A stretch of 64,000 nt of DNA from an uncultured Lachnospiraceae bacterium (GTDB lineage Bacteria; Bacillota; Clostridia; Lachnospirales; Lachnospiraceae). The DNA lies in contig CAUEYX010000003.1 in assembly GCA_959022495.1 (NCBI GenBank), positions 124,001-188,000 of the forward strand. The letters run 5' to 3'. Shown here piece after piece: positions 23,998 through 33,430 of this stretch. Positions within the stretch are counted from its first letter, which is position 1, and each line of letters opens with the position of its first letter. The notes beneath the pieces were generated by a model. It made no database searches and had not been told where the DNA came from. It worked only from the letters and a program-made list of their open reading frames with translations. A program made the position numbers and the translations under genes.

Positions 23998-24980
23998 AAT
24001 GGAACAAATACCGTTTGAAGACAACGACAGAGGCAGAGGACATTGTCAGCAGCATGCTCATGGACCTGGGCATCCAGGGAGTGGAGATTGAAGATAAAAT
24101 TCCGCTGACCCAGTCAGATAAGGAGCAGATGTTTGTGGATATTCTTCCGGACATCGAGGCGGACGACGGGGTGGCTTATCTGAGTTTTTATCTGGAGCCG
24201 GAGGAGGACAGGGAGCGGATTCTCGAGGATGTACGCCGGGAGCTTTCGGAGCTGTCAGCCTTTGTGGATGTAGGGGAATGCCTGATCGAAGAGTCTGAGA
24301 CAGAGGATGTAGACTGGGTGAACAACTGGAAGCAGTATTTCCATCAGTTCTATGTGGATGACATCCTGATCATCCCATCCTGGGAGGAGATCAAGCCTGA
24401 GGATGAAGGCCGGCTGGTCATCCATATCGATCCGGGGACCGCGTTCGGGACGGGAATGCATGAGACCACCCAGCTGTGTATCCGCCAGATCCGCAAGTTC
24501 GTGACACCGGAGACGAAGATTCTTGACGTGGGCTGCGGAAGCGGAATCCTGGGGATGCTGGCCCTGAAATTTGGAGCGGCTTACTCCGTGGGCACGGACC
24601 TGGACCCGTGCGCCATCGATGCTTCCCATGAAAACATGGAAGTAAACGGCATCCCGAGAGAGAAGTATGAGGTGATGATCGGGAATCTTATTGACGACAA
24701 GGATGTACAGGACAGGGCAGGATACGAGTGTTATGATATTGTGGCCGCCAATATCCTGGCGGATGTCCTGGTGGAGCTGACACCGGTTATTGTAAACCAG
24801 TTAAAGCCGGGAGGTATCTATATCACCAGCGGAATCATTGACGAGAAAGAGCAGACCGTAGTCGAAGCGGTGAAAGCGGCAGGGCTTGAAGTCCTTGACG
24901 TAACATACCAGGGCGAGTGGGTCTGCGTGACAGCGAGGAAGAACGAATGCAGCAGTTTTTTGCAGAACCATCACAGGTAA
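23994..24980 (+). CDS. prmA: Ribosomal protein L11 methyltransferase
   Basis: A 328-residue class I methyltransferase that trimethylates ribosomal protein L11. The N-terminal substrate domain is followed by the PrmA hallmark IDPGTAFGTGMHETTQLC, SAM motif I ILDVGCGSGILGMLALKFGA and VAANILADVLVEL. ATG overlaps the stop of the GH25 gene. It runs 34 bases past the rsmE start, and this prmA-rsmE order is conserved in many Firmicutes. Confidence is high from the combination of motifs. Confidence 0.95.
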   Translation: MKWNKYRLKTTTEAEDIVSSMLMDLGIQGVEIEDKIPLTQSDKEQMFVDILPDIEADDGVAYLSFYLEPEEDRERILEDVRRELSELSAFVDVGECLIEESETEDVDWVNNWKQYFHQFYVDDILIIPSWEEIKPEDEGRLVIHIDPGTAFGTGMHETTQLCIRQIRKFVTPETKILDVGCGSGILGMLALKFGAAYSVGTDLDPCAIDASHENMEVNGIPREKYEVMIGNLIDDKDVQDRAGYECYDIVAANILADVLVELTPVIVNQLKPGGIYITSGIIDEKEQTVVEAVKAAGLEVLDVTYQGEWVCVTARKNECSSFLQNHHR

Positions 24981-25693
24981 AAGAAAATAAGATTTATCTG
25001 GAAGGAGCTGACGTCAACCACATGAAAAATGTCCTCCGCATGAAGCCGGGGGAGGATGTGCGGATTCATGACGGCATGGGAAAGACGTACTTGTGCTGTA
25101 TCAGTTCCTATCAGAGTGAGAGCGCGGTACTGGATATCCTCAAGGAGCTGGACTCAGATACAGAGCTTCCGTCCCGGCTCGTGTTGTTCCAGGGACTTCC
25201 GAAAGGGGACAAGATGGATTGGATCGTGCAGAAGGCGGTTGAGCTGGGTGCGTACCGCATTGTACCCTTCGCCGCCAGGCGGTCAGTGGTGAAACTGGAC
25301 GAGAAGAAGTCTGCGAAGAAGCAGGCGCGCTGGCAGGCGATCTCCAAGGGAGCCGCAGAGCAGTCCGGGCGTGGGATCATACCGGAAGTGTACAATGCGG
25401 TGACATTCATGGAGGCATTGAGACTGGCGGCGGACTTGGATGTCATACTCATTCCTTATGAGATGGAGGAAGGGATGAGAGAGACAGCGCGCGTGATTGG
25501 AGAAATTGCTCCCGGACAGTCCGTGGGTATTTTTATCGGACCGGAGGGCGGATTCGAGGAGGAGGAGATCGCGCTTGCAAAAGAAGCGGGCGCGCATCCA
25601 GTGACGCTGGGCAGACGGATTCTGCGCACAGAGACCGCGGGGCTGACCGCCCTGTCCATCCTGATGTACCATCTGGAGACCCATAGAACATGA
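24947..25693 (+). CDS. rsmE: 16S rRNA m3U1498 methyltransferase
   Basis: A 248-residue SPOUT methyltransferase that methylates N3 of U1498 in 16S rRNA. The N-terminal RNA-binding part starts MQQFFAEPSQ, and the knot carries GIFIGPEGGFEEEEI and LGRRILRTETAGL. ATG at 24947 is chosen over 24917 from the family start, and it lies inside the end of prmA. The two are evidently co-translated. Confidence 0.95.
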   Translation: MQQFFAEPSQVKENKIYLEGADVNHMKNVLRMKPGEDVRIHDGMGKTYLCCISSYQSESAVLDILKELDSDTELPSRLVLFQGLPKGDKMDWIVQKAVELGAYRIVPFAARRSVVKLDEKKSAKKQARWQAISKGAAEQSGRGIIPEVYNAVTFMEALRLAADLDVILIPYEMEEGMRETARVIGEIAPGQSVGIFIGPEGGFEEEEIALAKEAGAHPVTLGRRILRTETAGLTALSILMYHLETHRT

Positions 25694-25750
25694 ACGGGCA
25701 TCCGGCCTGTGCATAATTTAATAGTAAGAAAATAGTAAAGGAAAGGGAAA

Positions 25751-26908
25751 ATGGAAGTTTATCTGGACAATTCCGCCACGACCATGTGTTACCCGGAAGT
25801 GGGGGAACTGGTATATAAAGTAATGTGCCGTGATTATGGAAATCCGTCCTCCCTCTATCGCAAAGGTGTGGAGGCGGAACATTATATCCGTGACGCGAAA
25901 GAGACCATCGCTAAGATCCTGAAGGTCAATTCAAAAGAGATCTTCTTTACGTCCGGGGGGACAGAGAGTGATAATTTGGCGCTCATCGGGTGTGCCCGGG
26001 CCAATCGGCGCAGGGGAAACCATCTGATCACCTCGGCCATTGAACATCCGGCGATCTTAAACACCATGCGTTATCTGGAGGAGGAAGAGGGATTTCGGGT
26101 CACTTACCTGCCGGTAGATGAACAGGGGCGTGTCCGCCTGGACGCGCTGCAGGAGGCGTTGTGCCCGGAGACAATTCTTGTCTCCCTGATGTATGTAAAC
26201 AATGAAGTGGGGACCGTACAGCCCGTCCAGGAAGCGGCGCAGATGGTGAAGCGCTATCATCCCTCGATCCTGTTTCATACGGACGCGGTGCAGGGATTCG
26301 GAAAATACCGCATCTATCCGAAGCGTATGGGGATTGATCTGCTCTCGGCCAGCGGACATAAGATCCATGGGCCGAAAGGGGCCGGATTTCTGTATATTGA
26401 CAGCCGGGTGAAGATTCATCCGATCCTCTTTGGAGGCGGGCAGCAGAAGGATATCCGCTCCGGTACGGAGAATGTGCCGGGAATTGCGGGGCTGGCTCTC
26501 GCGTCGAAAATGATCTATCAGGATCTGGAGATGAAGACCGCCCTTATGAGGGAATTAAAAGCGCACTTTATAGAAGGAATGAAAAAGATCGGGAATACGA
26601 CGGTACACGGCGTGACGGATGAGGGAAGCGCTCCCCATATTATCAGCGCGGGCATCGCGGGGGTGCGCAGTGAAGTTCTTCTCCATACGCTGGAGGACAA
26701 GGGCATCTATGTATCTTCGGGTTCCGCGTGTTCGTCCAACCATCCGGCGGTCAGCGGCGTTTTAAAGGCTATCGGAGCGCCTCGGGAATACCTGGACGCC
26801 ACACTGCGCTTTAGTATGTCTGAGTTTACCACAAAAGAAGAAATTGACTATACGCTGGAAACACTATATAATTGTATACCGATGCTTCGGAAATTTACAC
26901 GGCGCTGA
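25751..26908 (+). CDS. Cysteine desulfurase (NifS/IscS-like)
   Basis: A 385-residue PLP enzyme that removes sulfur from cysteine. It starts VYLDNSATTMCYPEV; the PLP lysine is in SASGHKIHGPKG and the catalytic Cys is in SSGSACSSNHP. Placed 90 bases before thiI, it is most likely the dedicated sulfur donor for 4-thiouridine in tRNA, as NifZ is in Bacillus. No iscU or nifU gene adjoins it, which supports that over general cluster assembly. Confidence 0.93.
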   Translation: MEVYLDNSATTMCYPEVGELVYKVMCRDYGNPSSLYRKGVEAEHYIRDAKETIAKILKVNSKEIFFTSGGTESDNLALIGCARANRRRGNHLITSAIEHPAILNTMRYLEEEEGFRVTYLPVDEQGRVRLDALQEALCPETILVSLMYVNNEVGTVQPVQEAAQMVKRYHPSILFHTDAVQGFGKYRIYPKRMGIDLLSASGHKIHGPKGAGFLYIDSRVKIHPILFGGGQQKDIRSGTENVPGIAGLALASKMIYQDLEMKTALMRELKAHFIEGMKKIGNTTVHGVTDEGSAPHIISAGIAGVRSEVLLHTLEDKGIYVSSGSACSSNHPAVSGVLKAIGAPREYLDATLRFSMSEFTTKEEIDYTLETLYNCIPMLRKFTRR

Positions 26909-26998
26909 TGCGCGGGAGGAAGCCGGTTCTGGACTGCGGGCGTGGACAGGAGCTGTCCGGGCGGCAGGGATATCGGTTTCAGCAAAAAGGAGAGAACC

Positions 26999-28183
26999 AT
27001 GACGTTTCATTCATTTCTGATTAAATACGGAGAGATAGGGATAAAGGGCAAGAACCGCTATATGTTCGAGGACGCGCTCGTGCGTCAGATCCGGTATGCC
27101 CTTCAAGATGTAGACGGTGAATTCCTCGTCCACAAATGCCACGGAAGGGTGTATGTGGACTGCGAGGGGGAATACGATTATGAAGAGACCGTAGAGAGCC
27201 TTGAGAAGGTGTTCGGGATTGTGGGCATCTGCCCTGTTGTGCGCAAACCGGTCAAAGAGCTTGAGGAACTGAAACAAGATGTCGTCGCCTATATGGGGGA
27301 GATGTACCCCGAGGGAAATCAGACATTTAAGGTGGAGGCCAGGCGCGCCAACAAGCGTTATCCGGTGAACTCCATGGAGATCAACTGCGCTCTGGGGGAG
27401 GCAGTGCTGGAGGCGTACCCGGAGATGAAAGTGGATGTGCACCACCCGGATGTGCGCCTGAATGTGGAGATCCGTGAGGAAGTCTACATCTATTCCGAGA
27501 TCATTCCCGGGCCGGGAGGCATGCCTGTGGGGACCAATGGAAGCGCCATGCTTCTTCTGTCCGGCGGGATCGACAGCCCGGTGGCCGGCTATATGATTGC
27601 AAAGCGGGGGGTGGAGATCGAAGCGGTTTACTTCCATGCTCCTCCGTACACCAGTGAGCGGGCGAAGGAAAAAGTAATTGACCTCGCGCGGCTTGTATCT
27701 GCATATGCCGGGCCGATCAAGCTCCATATCGTAAACTTTACAGACATTCAGCTGGCAATCTATGAGAAATGCCCCCATGATGAACTGACCATCATTATGC
27801 GCCGGTATATGATGCGTATTGCCGAGCATTTCGCGAAGAAGGATGGATGTCTGGGGCTGATTACAGGGGAGAGCATCGGGCAGGTAGCCAGCCAGACCAT
27901 GCAGAGCCTGGCGGCGACCAATGCGGTGTGCACCCTTCCTGTGTACCGTCCGCTGATCGGGTTTGATAAGAGGGAGATCGTGGAGATCTCTGAGAAGATT
28001 GACACCTACGAGACTTCCATTCAGCCTTTTGAGGACTGCTGTACGATTTTTGTGGCAAAGCATCCAGTGACAAAACCGAATGTAGAGCGGATCGAAAAGT
28101 CCGAGCGGAATCTGTCTGAAGAGATAGAGGAACTTATGAGGACGGCAGTTGAGACAGCGGAAGTGATTACAGCAGGAAAATAA
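26999..28183 (+). CDS. thiI: tRNA 4-thiouridine synthetase (ThiI, short form)
   Basis: A 394-residue protein with the ferredoxin-like/THUMP RNA-binding region (residues 1-165) and an ATP-pyrophosphatase domain with the PP-loop SGGIDSPVAGYM. It adenylates U8 of tRNA for sulfur insertion. It lacks the C-terminal rhodanese domain of the E. coli protein, as usual in Firmicutes, where sulfur passes straight from the desulfurase; FEDCCTIF near residue 345 supplies Cys residues. ATG at 26999 follows AAAAGGAGAG. Confidence 0.95.
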   Translation: MTFHSFLIKYGEIGIKGKNRYMFEDALVRQIRYALQDVDGEFLVHKCHGRVYVDCEGEYDYEETVESLEKVFGIVGICPVVRKPVKELEELKQDVVAYMGEMYPEGNQTFKVEARRANKRYPVNSMEINCALGEAVLEAYPEMKVDVHHPDVRLNVEIREEVYIYSEIIPGPGGMPVGTNGSAMLLLSGGIDSPVAGYMIAKRGVEIEAVYFHAPPYTSERAKEKVIDLARLVSAYAGPIKLHIVNFTDIQLAIYEKCPHDELTIIMRRYMMRIAEHFAKKDGCLGLITGESIGQVASQTMQSLAATNAVCTLPVYRPLIGFDKREIVEISEKIDTYETSIQPFEDCCTIFVAKHPVTKPNVERIEKSERNLSEEIEELMRTAVETAEVITAGK

Positions 28184-28252
28184 CGATATGCCCCTCCCTC
28201 TGACAGAATGGGAACGGGGGCACGATGCTGTATCTGTATACGGCTGAACAGA

Positions 28253-28290
28253 GGAAAAAAAGAGCTGCCTCACATTGAGACAGCTCTTTC
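28253..28290 (-). terminator. Intrinsic terminator of the HPr-like gene
   Basis: AGAGCTGCCTC (28261-28271) pairs with GAGACAGCTCT (28277-28287), one G-U pair, and is followed on the minus strand by T7. TTTC on the plus side may also help end thiI transcription. Confidence 0.85.
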
Positions 28291-28314
28291 ATAAGTAAAA
28301 TTTTTGTCCGGTTA

Positions 28315-28548
28315 TTATTTGATAATGTAAGAATCCAGCGCGGCAAGAATGTCATCAATCTCTCCGTCTGCATGGATATTGAGATCGATCGGCTTGGAAA
28401 GATCCAGGCTGAAGATTCCCATAATGGATTTGGCATCTATAACATATCTTCCGGATACTAAATCGAAGTCATTATCATACTTTGTAATCTCGTTTACAAA
28501 AGATTTTACTTTGTCGATTGAGTTTAATGAAATCTGCACTGTTTTCAT
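28315..28548 (-). CDS. HPr-like protein lacking the phospho-histidine
   Basis: A 77-residue protein with the HPr fold. It keeps the regulatory-serine region, DAKSIMGIFSLDLSKPIDL, where the Ser before IMG is the site used by HPr kinase. The segment that normally holds His15 in a GLHARPA motif reads NSIDKVKSFVNEI, with no His. It therefore cannot carry sugar-PTS phosphate, and a regulatory role like that of Crh is more plausible. It is a single-gene unit convergent with thiI, with its own terminator. GGAGG lies before the ATG. Confidence 0.85.
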   Translation of the reverse strand: MKTVQISLNSIDKVKSFVNEITKYDNDFDLVSGRYVIDAKSIMGIFSLDLSKPIDLNIHADGEIDDILAALDSYIIK

Positions 28549-28664
28549 TGGATAGCCCTCCTTGAATCATAAAATAAAAAGTAAGGTCTCAGACCTCATG
28601 TATATTCTAGGGGATGCTGCCGTAAAAGTCAAGTGACATAGAGGAAAAAAGAGGTAAATTCAAT

Positions 28665-30020
28665 ATGAAAAAAGCAGCGCTTCACAATTTAGGGTGTAAA
28701 GTAAACGCATATGAAACAGAGGCCATGCAGGAGATGCTCGAGGAGGCAGGATACGAGATTGTGCCCTTTAAAGAGGGGGCAGACGTCTATGTTATCAACA
28801 CCTGCACTGTGACCAATATTGCGGACCGGAAGTCCCGCCAGATGCTGCATCGCGCCCGGAAATTAAATAAAGACGCCGTGGTCGTGGCAGCGGGATGCTA
28901 CGTGCAGGCACAGGACATAAGCAGGATCGATCCCTGCATTGATATCGTCATCGGGAACAATCACAAGAAAGATCTGGTCAGGATTCTGGAGGAGTATGAG
29001 GAGAGCAGAAACGTGAGCCGGACGGTCTGGAACCCGGAAGAGCAGAGCGGCCGGGAAAGCAGGGACGGCGGTGTACATGGGACATATGCGGTCGAGGACA
29101 TAAACCGGACAAAGGAGTATGAATCCCTCCATCTTACGCGAACAGGTGAACACACCCGCGCCTACATCAAAGTACAGGATGGGTGCAATCAGTTCTGCAC
29201 CTACTGCATCATTCCCTACGCGAGAGGACGTGTGCGCAGCCGGGACATGCAGGATGTAGAGCGGGAGGTTCGGACGCTGGCAGCTGCCGGATACAAGGAG
29301 ATCGTGCTAACCGGCATTCATCTGAGTTCCTATGGCATTGATTTTGACGGGGAGCGGCACCTGCTGGATTTGATACGCATGGTTCACAGTGTGGAGGGGA
29401 TTATGCGGATTCGTCTCGGGTCCCTGGAACCGGGCATTGTGACAGAGGAGTTTGCTCAGGCGCTTGCCGCCATGCCCAAGATGTGCCCACACTTTCACCT
29501 CTCTCTCCAGAGCGGCTGCGACGCCACATTGAAACGGATGAACCGGCGGTATACGAGTGCCGAGTATTATGATAGATGCAGGATACTCAGGAAATATTTT
29601 GACGATCCCGCCCTGACCACGGATGTGATTGTAGGGTTTCCGGGGGAAACAGAAGAAGAGTTCAGGGAGTCTTTTGATTTTGTGGACAAAGTGAATTTCT
29701 ACGAGACACATATTTTTAAATATTCCAGAAGAGAGGGGACAAAGGCGGCCGGCATGATGGACCAGGTAGACGAGCAGATCAAGGCGCGAAGGAGCGCGCT
29801 TCTGATCGAGCTGGGAGAGAAGAAACGCAGAGCATATGAGGAGCGTTTCATCGGCAGGCAGGCAGAAGTATTGGTGGAGGAAGAGACTGTCATAGGAGGA
29901 AAGACTGTCCAGACAGGGCATACAAAGGAATATATAAAAATTGCACTAGACATAGAAGAAAATCTCCGTAATTGTATCGTAAACGTTCAAATTGATAATG
30001 ACTCACAAATTATACATTGA
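28665..30020 (+). CDS. mtaB: tRNA t6A37 methylthiotransferase
   Basis: A 451-residue MiaB-family radical SAM enzyme. The N-terminal UPF0004 domain opens LHNLGCKVNAYETEAM with NTCTVTNIADRKSR, the radical cluster motif is CNQFCTYCIIPYARGR, and a C-terminal TRAM domain ends the protein. The NLGCKVN opening and T-x-N pattern favour MtaB, which makes ms2t6A in tRNA, over MiaB or RimO. It precedes ireB and yqgF. Sequence 30021-30153 contains two small hairpins but no gene. Confidence 0.92.
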   Translation: MKKAALHNLGCKVNAYETEAMQEMLEEAGYEIVPFKEGADVYVINTCTVTNIADRKSRQMLHRARKLNKDAVVVAAGCYVQAQDISRIDPCIDIVIGNNHKKDLVRILEEYEESRNVSRTVWNPEEQSGRESRDGGVHGTYAVEDINRTKEYESLHLTRTGEHTRAYIKVQDGCNQFCTYCIIPYARGRVRSRDMQDVEREVRTLAAAGYKEIVLTGIHLSSYGIDFDGERHLLDLIRMVHSVEGIMRIRLGSLEPGIVTEEFAQALAAMPKMCPHFHLSLQSGCDATLKRMNRRYTSAEYYDRCRILRKYFDDPALTTDVIVGFPGETEEEFRESFDFVDKVNFYETHIFKYSRREGTKAAGMMDQVDEQIKARRSALLIELGEKKRRAYEERFIGRQAEVLVEEETVIGGKTVQTGHTKEYIKIALDIEENLRNCIVNVQIDNDSQIIH

Positions 30021-30153
30021 ATTTTAAAAGGGATTATATTAGAATTGTAAATAGGGATTCTGGGTCTTCCCAGAGGAAAAAGGCGCACCGCCGGCATCAT
30101 CCGGCAGAGGCCTGAAATAATTAGGAACAGACAGAAGAAGGAGGAGCATCAGG

Positions 30154-30417
30154 ATGAGTGATTTAGGCAACACACAGTTCTTTCAGGTAGAGCCGGGACC
30201 GCAGATATCGGCAAAAGATATTCTTGAGATCGTGTTCAAAGCTCTGAAAGAAAAAGGATACAATCCGGTCAATCAGATCGTTGGATATATCATGTCAGGA
30301 GATCCCACATACATCACCAGCTATAATGGGGCCAGGAGCCTTGTGATGAAGGTGGAGAGGGATGAACTTGTAGAAGAGATGTTAAAAGCGTATATTGAGC
30401 ACAATTCCTGGGAATAA
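30154..30417 (+). CDS. ireB: IreB family regulatory phosphoprotein
   Basis: An 87-residue protein of the former UPF0297 family. TQFFQVEPGP at the start corresponds to the region with the phosphorylated Thr in enterococcal IreB, and the core NPVNQIVGYIMSGDPTYITS is highly conserved. In Enterococcus it is a substrate of the PASTA kinase IreK and lowers cephalosporin resistance. Here it directly precedes yqgF, the usual order. AAGGAGGAG lies before the ATG. Confidence 0.93.
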   Translation: MSDLGNTQFFQVEPGPQISAKDILEIVFKALKEKGYNPVNQIVGYIMSGDPTYITSYNGARSLVMKVERDELVEEMLKAYIEHNSWE

Positions 30418-30423
30418 TCAGTT

Positions 30424-30876
30424 ATGAGAATTATGGGGCTTGATTATGGGACGAAGACGGTGGGTGTCGCGATCAGCGATCCTCTCGGACTTACCGCCCA
30501 GGCAATAGAGACGATCGAACGAAAAGAGGAGAACAAGCTGCGCCGTACCTGTGCCCGCATCGAGGAATTGATCGGGAAGTACGGCGTTGAGAAAATTGTG
30601 CTTGGTTTTCCGAAACATATGAACAATGATATTGGGGAGCGGGCAGAAAAGTCGCTGGAGTTCAGGGATATGCTGCACCGCCGGACAGGAATCGAGATCA
30701 TTATGTGGGACGAGCGGCTGACCACGGTGGAAGCGGAACGAACGTTGATCGAGAGCAATGTCAGGCGTGAAAACCGTAAGAAACATATTGATCAGATTGC
30801 GGCAGTGTTTATTCTTCAGGGGTATCTGGACCTTCTTCATATGCGGAGAGCGAAAGAGAGAGAAGAAGAGGCGTGA
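30424..30876 (+). CDS. yqgF: Holliday junction resolvase-like protein / pre-16S rRNA nuclease
   Basis: A 150-residue RNase H-fold nuclease. The opening MRIMGLDYGTKTVGVAISDPL contains the first metal-binding Asp, WDERLTTVEAE the second acidic site and HIDQIAAVFILQGYL the last. The family processes the 5' end of 16S rRNA and is also called RuvX. It is tightly placed between ireB and a DUF1292 gene, matching the Bacillus yrzL-yrrK-yrzB order. Confidence 0.94.
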   Translation: MRIMGLDYGTKTVGVAISDPLGLTAQAIETIERKEENKLRRTCARIEELIGKYGVEKIVLGFPKHMNNDIGERAEKSLEFRDMLHRRTGIEIIMWDERLTTVEAERTLIESNVRRENRKKHIDQIAAVFILQGYLDLLHMRRAKEREEEA

Positions 30877-30899
30877 AAAAGTCATAAGGGGCGTTTTTA

Positions 30900-31160
30900 A
30901 TGGAGAAAATAAGATTTACATTCGCGGATGGCAGCGGGGAAGACGAGTTTTTTGTACTTGAGGAAACGATGATCAATGGCAGTACATATATACTTGTCAC
31001 GGATTCCGAGGAAGACGACGCAGAGTGCCTGATCTTAAAAGAGACAGAAGGGCCTGCGCCGGGAGACAGTGTCTACGAGATCGTTGAGGACGAAACAGAG
31101 CTTCTGGCAGTATCAAAAGTGTTCGAAGAACTGCTGGAGGATGTAAATATAGAAATGTAG
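30900..31160 (+). CDS. DUF1292 domain protein
   Basis: An 86-residue, strongly acidic protein with the DUF1292 pattern ADGSGEDEFFVLEETMINGS followed by TYILVTD and a closing VFEELLEDV. The counterpart in Bacillus (yrzB) lies in the same place after yqgF. No function is established. A spaced AAGGGG precedes the ATG. Confidence 0.9.
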   Translation: MEKIRFTFADGSGEDEFFVLEETMINGSTYILVTDSEEDDAECLILKETEGPAPGDSVYEIVEDETELLAVSKVFEELLEDVNIEM

Positions 31161-31177
31161 TATTTGAGGGGACACGG

Positions 31178-31648
31178 ATGGAACAGAAAAAGACAGAGGA
31201 ACTGCTCAGGCGGAAATTGAAGGAGAAAGGGCTGAAAGTGACGCACCAGAGGCTTCTTATCCTGTCTGTCCTTGAGCAGAACAGCGGCAGGCATATGGCG
31301 GCGGAAGATATCTATGAGCTTGTATCGGAAGATTATCCCGAGATCGGGCTGGCGACAGTGTACCGAACTCTTCAGCTTCTCTGGGATATGCAGCTTGTGG
31401 ACAGAATTAATCTGGACGACGGATGTGTGCGCTATGAGATCGGACATCTGCTGCTGGATGAGTCGAAACATAACCATCACCATCTCATATGCAGGAAATG
31501 CAGCAAGGTGATCCCATTTGATGCGGACCTTTTGGACGATTTGGAGCATCATATTGAGAAAGCCACAGGATTCCATGTACTGGACCATGAATTGAAATTT
31601 TATGGCCTGTGCAGAGAATGTATGAAAAAGGAGAAAGGCTGCTGCTGA
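31178..31648 (+). CDS. Fur family metal-responsive regulator
   Basis: A 156-residue Fur/PerR/Zur-type repressor. The winged helix is KVTHQRLLILSVLEQNSGRH to IGLATVYRTLQLL. The dimer domain has the HNHHHLICRKCSKVI metal region and CxxC pairs CRKC and CREC for structural zinc, with a further CC at the C-terminus. The sequence does not settle which metal or peroxide signal is sensed. It lies between DUF1292 and the RNase J gene, where Bacillus has mltG. Confidence 0.9.
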   Translation: MEQKKTEELLRRKLKEKGLKVTHQRLLILSVLEQNSGRHMAAEDIYELVSEDYPEIGLATVYRTLQLLWDMQLVDRINLDDGCVRYEIGHLLLDESKHNHHHLICRKCSKVIPFDADLLDDLEHHIEKATGFHVLDHELKFYGLCRECMKKEKGCC

Positions 31649-31710
31649 TCCTGCTGTTCTTTTTGTGCCCGATAATAAAATAATAAAAACATTATGGAGG
31701 TGTTTATTTT

Positions 31711-33381
31711 TTGAAGAAAGAGAAAAAAGGAAAACTGCGTATCATACCGCTGGGCGGTCTGGAGCAGATCGGCATGAACATTACTGCCTTTGAGTATGAA
31801 GACAGTATTGTTGTTGTGGACTGCGGGCTTGCCTTCCCGGAGGATGATATGCTGGGAATCGATTTGGTGATTCCGGATGTGACATATTTAAAGGACAACG
31901 CGTCCAAGGTGAAGGGATTTGTCATCACCCATGGACATGAGGACCATATCGGAGCGCTGCCGTACGTTTTAAAAGAGATTAATCTTCCGATCTATACGAC
32001 AAAGCTGACCATGGGAATCATCGAGAATAAGTTAAAGGAGCACAATCTTCTGCGCAGCACAAAGCGCAAGGTGGTGCAGCATGGACAGTCCATTAACCTG
32101 GGTAAATTCAGGATCGAATTCATCAAGACGAACCACAGTATTCAGGACGCTTCGGCGCTGGCAATTTATTCGCCGGCAGGCGTGGTTGTCCACACAGGAG
32201 ACTTTAAAGTAGACTATACTCCCGTCTTTGGGGATGCGATTGACCTTCAGAGATTCGCTGAGATCGGAAAGAAGGGCGTGCTGGCGCTGATGTCCGACAG
32301 TACGAACGCGGAGAGACGTGGATTCACCCAGTCTGAGCGGACCGTAGGGATCACGTTTGACCACATTTTTGCGGAACATCAGAATACCCGTCTGATTATC
32401 GCTACCTTTGCGTCCAATGTGGACCGTGTACAGCAGATTATCAATTCTGCTTATAAATACCACAGAAAGGTTGTGGTAGAAGGGCGGAGCATGGTGAATA
32501 TCATTTCCACGGCTTCCGAGCTGGGCTACCTGCATGTGCCGGAGAATACGCTGATTGAGATCGACGAGATGAAGAATTACCCGCCGGAGAAGATGGTGCT
32601 TATTACCACGGGAAGCCAGGGAGAGTCCATGGCGGCCCTGTCCCGCATGGCGGCGGACGTGCACCGCAAGGTCACGATCCAGCCGAATGATACGATTATC
32701 TTCAGCTCCAACCCGATCCCGGGCAATGAGAAATCCGTGTCCCGTGTGATCAACGAGCTTTCCGCCAAAGGAGCGGAGGTTATCTTCCAGGATACCCATG
32801 TCTCAGGACATGCCTGCCAGGAAGAACTGAAATTAATCTATTCACTTGTAAAGCCCAGATACGCGATCCCAGTGCACGGCGAATACCGGCACTTGAAGGC
32901 AAATGCGGAGGTGGCAAAATCACTGGGCATTCCGAAAGAAAATGTATTTATCATCCAGTCAGGTGACGTACTGGAGCTGGACGAGAATTCAGCAAAAATC
33001 GTGGACAAGGTGCATACAGGGGCAGTGCTGGTAGACGGGCTCGGTGTTGGCGATGTTGGAAATATCGTGCTCCGCGACAGGCAGCATCTTGCCGAGGATG
33101 GCATTATCATTGTGGTCCTTACCCTGGAGCGCAGGACGAACCGCCTGCTGGCGGGACCGGATATCGTATCGCGCGGATTTGTCTATGTAAGGGAGTCCGA
33201 GCAGCTTATGGAGGACGCGAGAAAAGCGGTGTCGGACGCTCTGGATAAATGTCTAAGCGGACGCCACACAGACTGGAATAAAATCAAGCTTGTGATCCGT
33301 GACGCTATGAATGACTATATCTGGAAGAAAACAAAGAGAAGACCAATGGTGATTCCGATTATCATGGATGTAGACGTCTAG
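31711..33381 (+). CDS. Ribonuclease J
   Basis: A 556-residue beta-CASP metallo-beta-lactamase nuclease with both endo- and 5'-exonuclease activity in mRNA decay and rRNA maturation. The metal motif is ITHGHEDHIGALPYVL, with further ligands in NHSIQDAS, HTGDFKVD, STNAERRG and PVHGEYRHLKANAEVA. A TTG start at 31711 is used, ten bases after GGAGG, since no ATG is available before conserved residues. J1 and J2 cannot be told apart here. A rather long gap to the Fur stop suggests a separate promoter. Confidence 0.93.
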   Translation: MKKEKKGKLRIIPLGGLEQIGMNITAFEYEDSIVVVDCGLAFPEDDMLGIDLVIPDVTYLKDNASKVKGFVITHGHEDHIGALPYVLKEINLPIYTTKLTMGIIENKLKEHNLLRSTKRKVVQHGQSINLGKFRIEFIKTNHSIQDASALAIYSPAGVVVHTGDFKVDYTPVFGDAIDLQRFAEIGKKGVLALMSDSTNAERRGFTQSERTVGITFDHIFAEHQNTRLIIATFASNVDRVQQIINSAYKYHRKVVVEGRSMVNIISTASELGYLHVPENTLIEIDEMKNYPPEKMVLITTGSQGESMAALSRMAADVHRKVTIQPNDTIIFSSNPIPGNEKSVSRVINELSAKGAEVIFQDTHVSGHACQEELKLIYSLVKPRYAIPVHGEYRHLKANAEVAKSLGIPKENVFIIQSGDVLELDENSAKIVDKVHTGAVLVDGLGVGDVGNIVLRDRQHLAEDGIIIVVLTLERRTNRLLAGPDIVSRGFVYVRESEQLMEDARKAVSDALDKCLSGRHTDWNKIKLVIRDAMNDYIWKKTKRRPMVIPIIMDVDV

Positions 33382-33430
33382 GCTCGCGGAAGCGTGGAAT
33401 AACAAGAACAGATCAATAAGTGAAAATAGT

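Noticed and set aside
27011..28273. A 420-codon minus-strand ORF opposite thiI
   Set aside because: No recognisable domain and full overlap with thiI, whose motifs are all intact.
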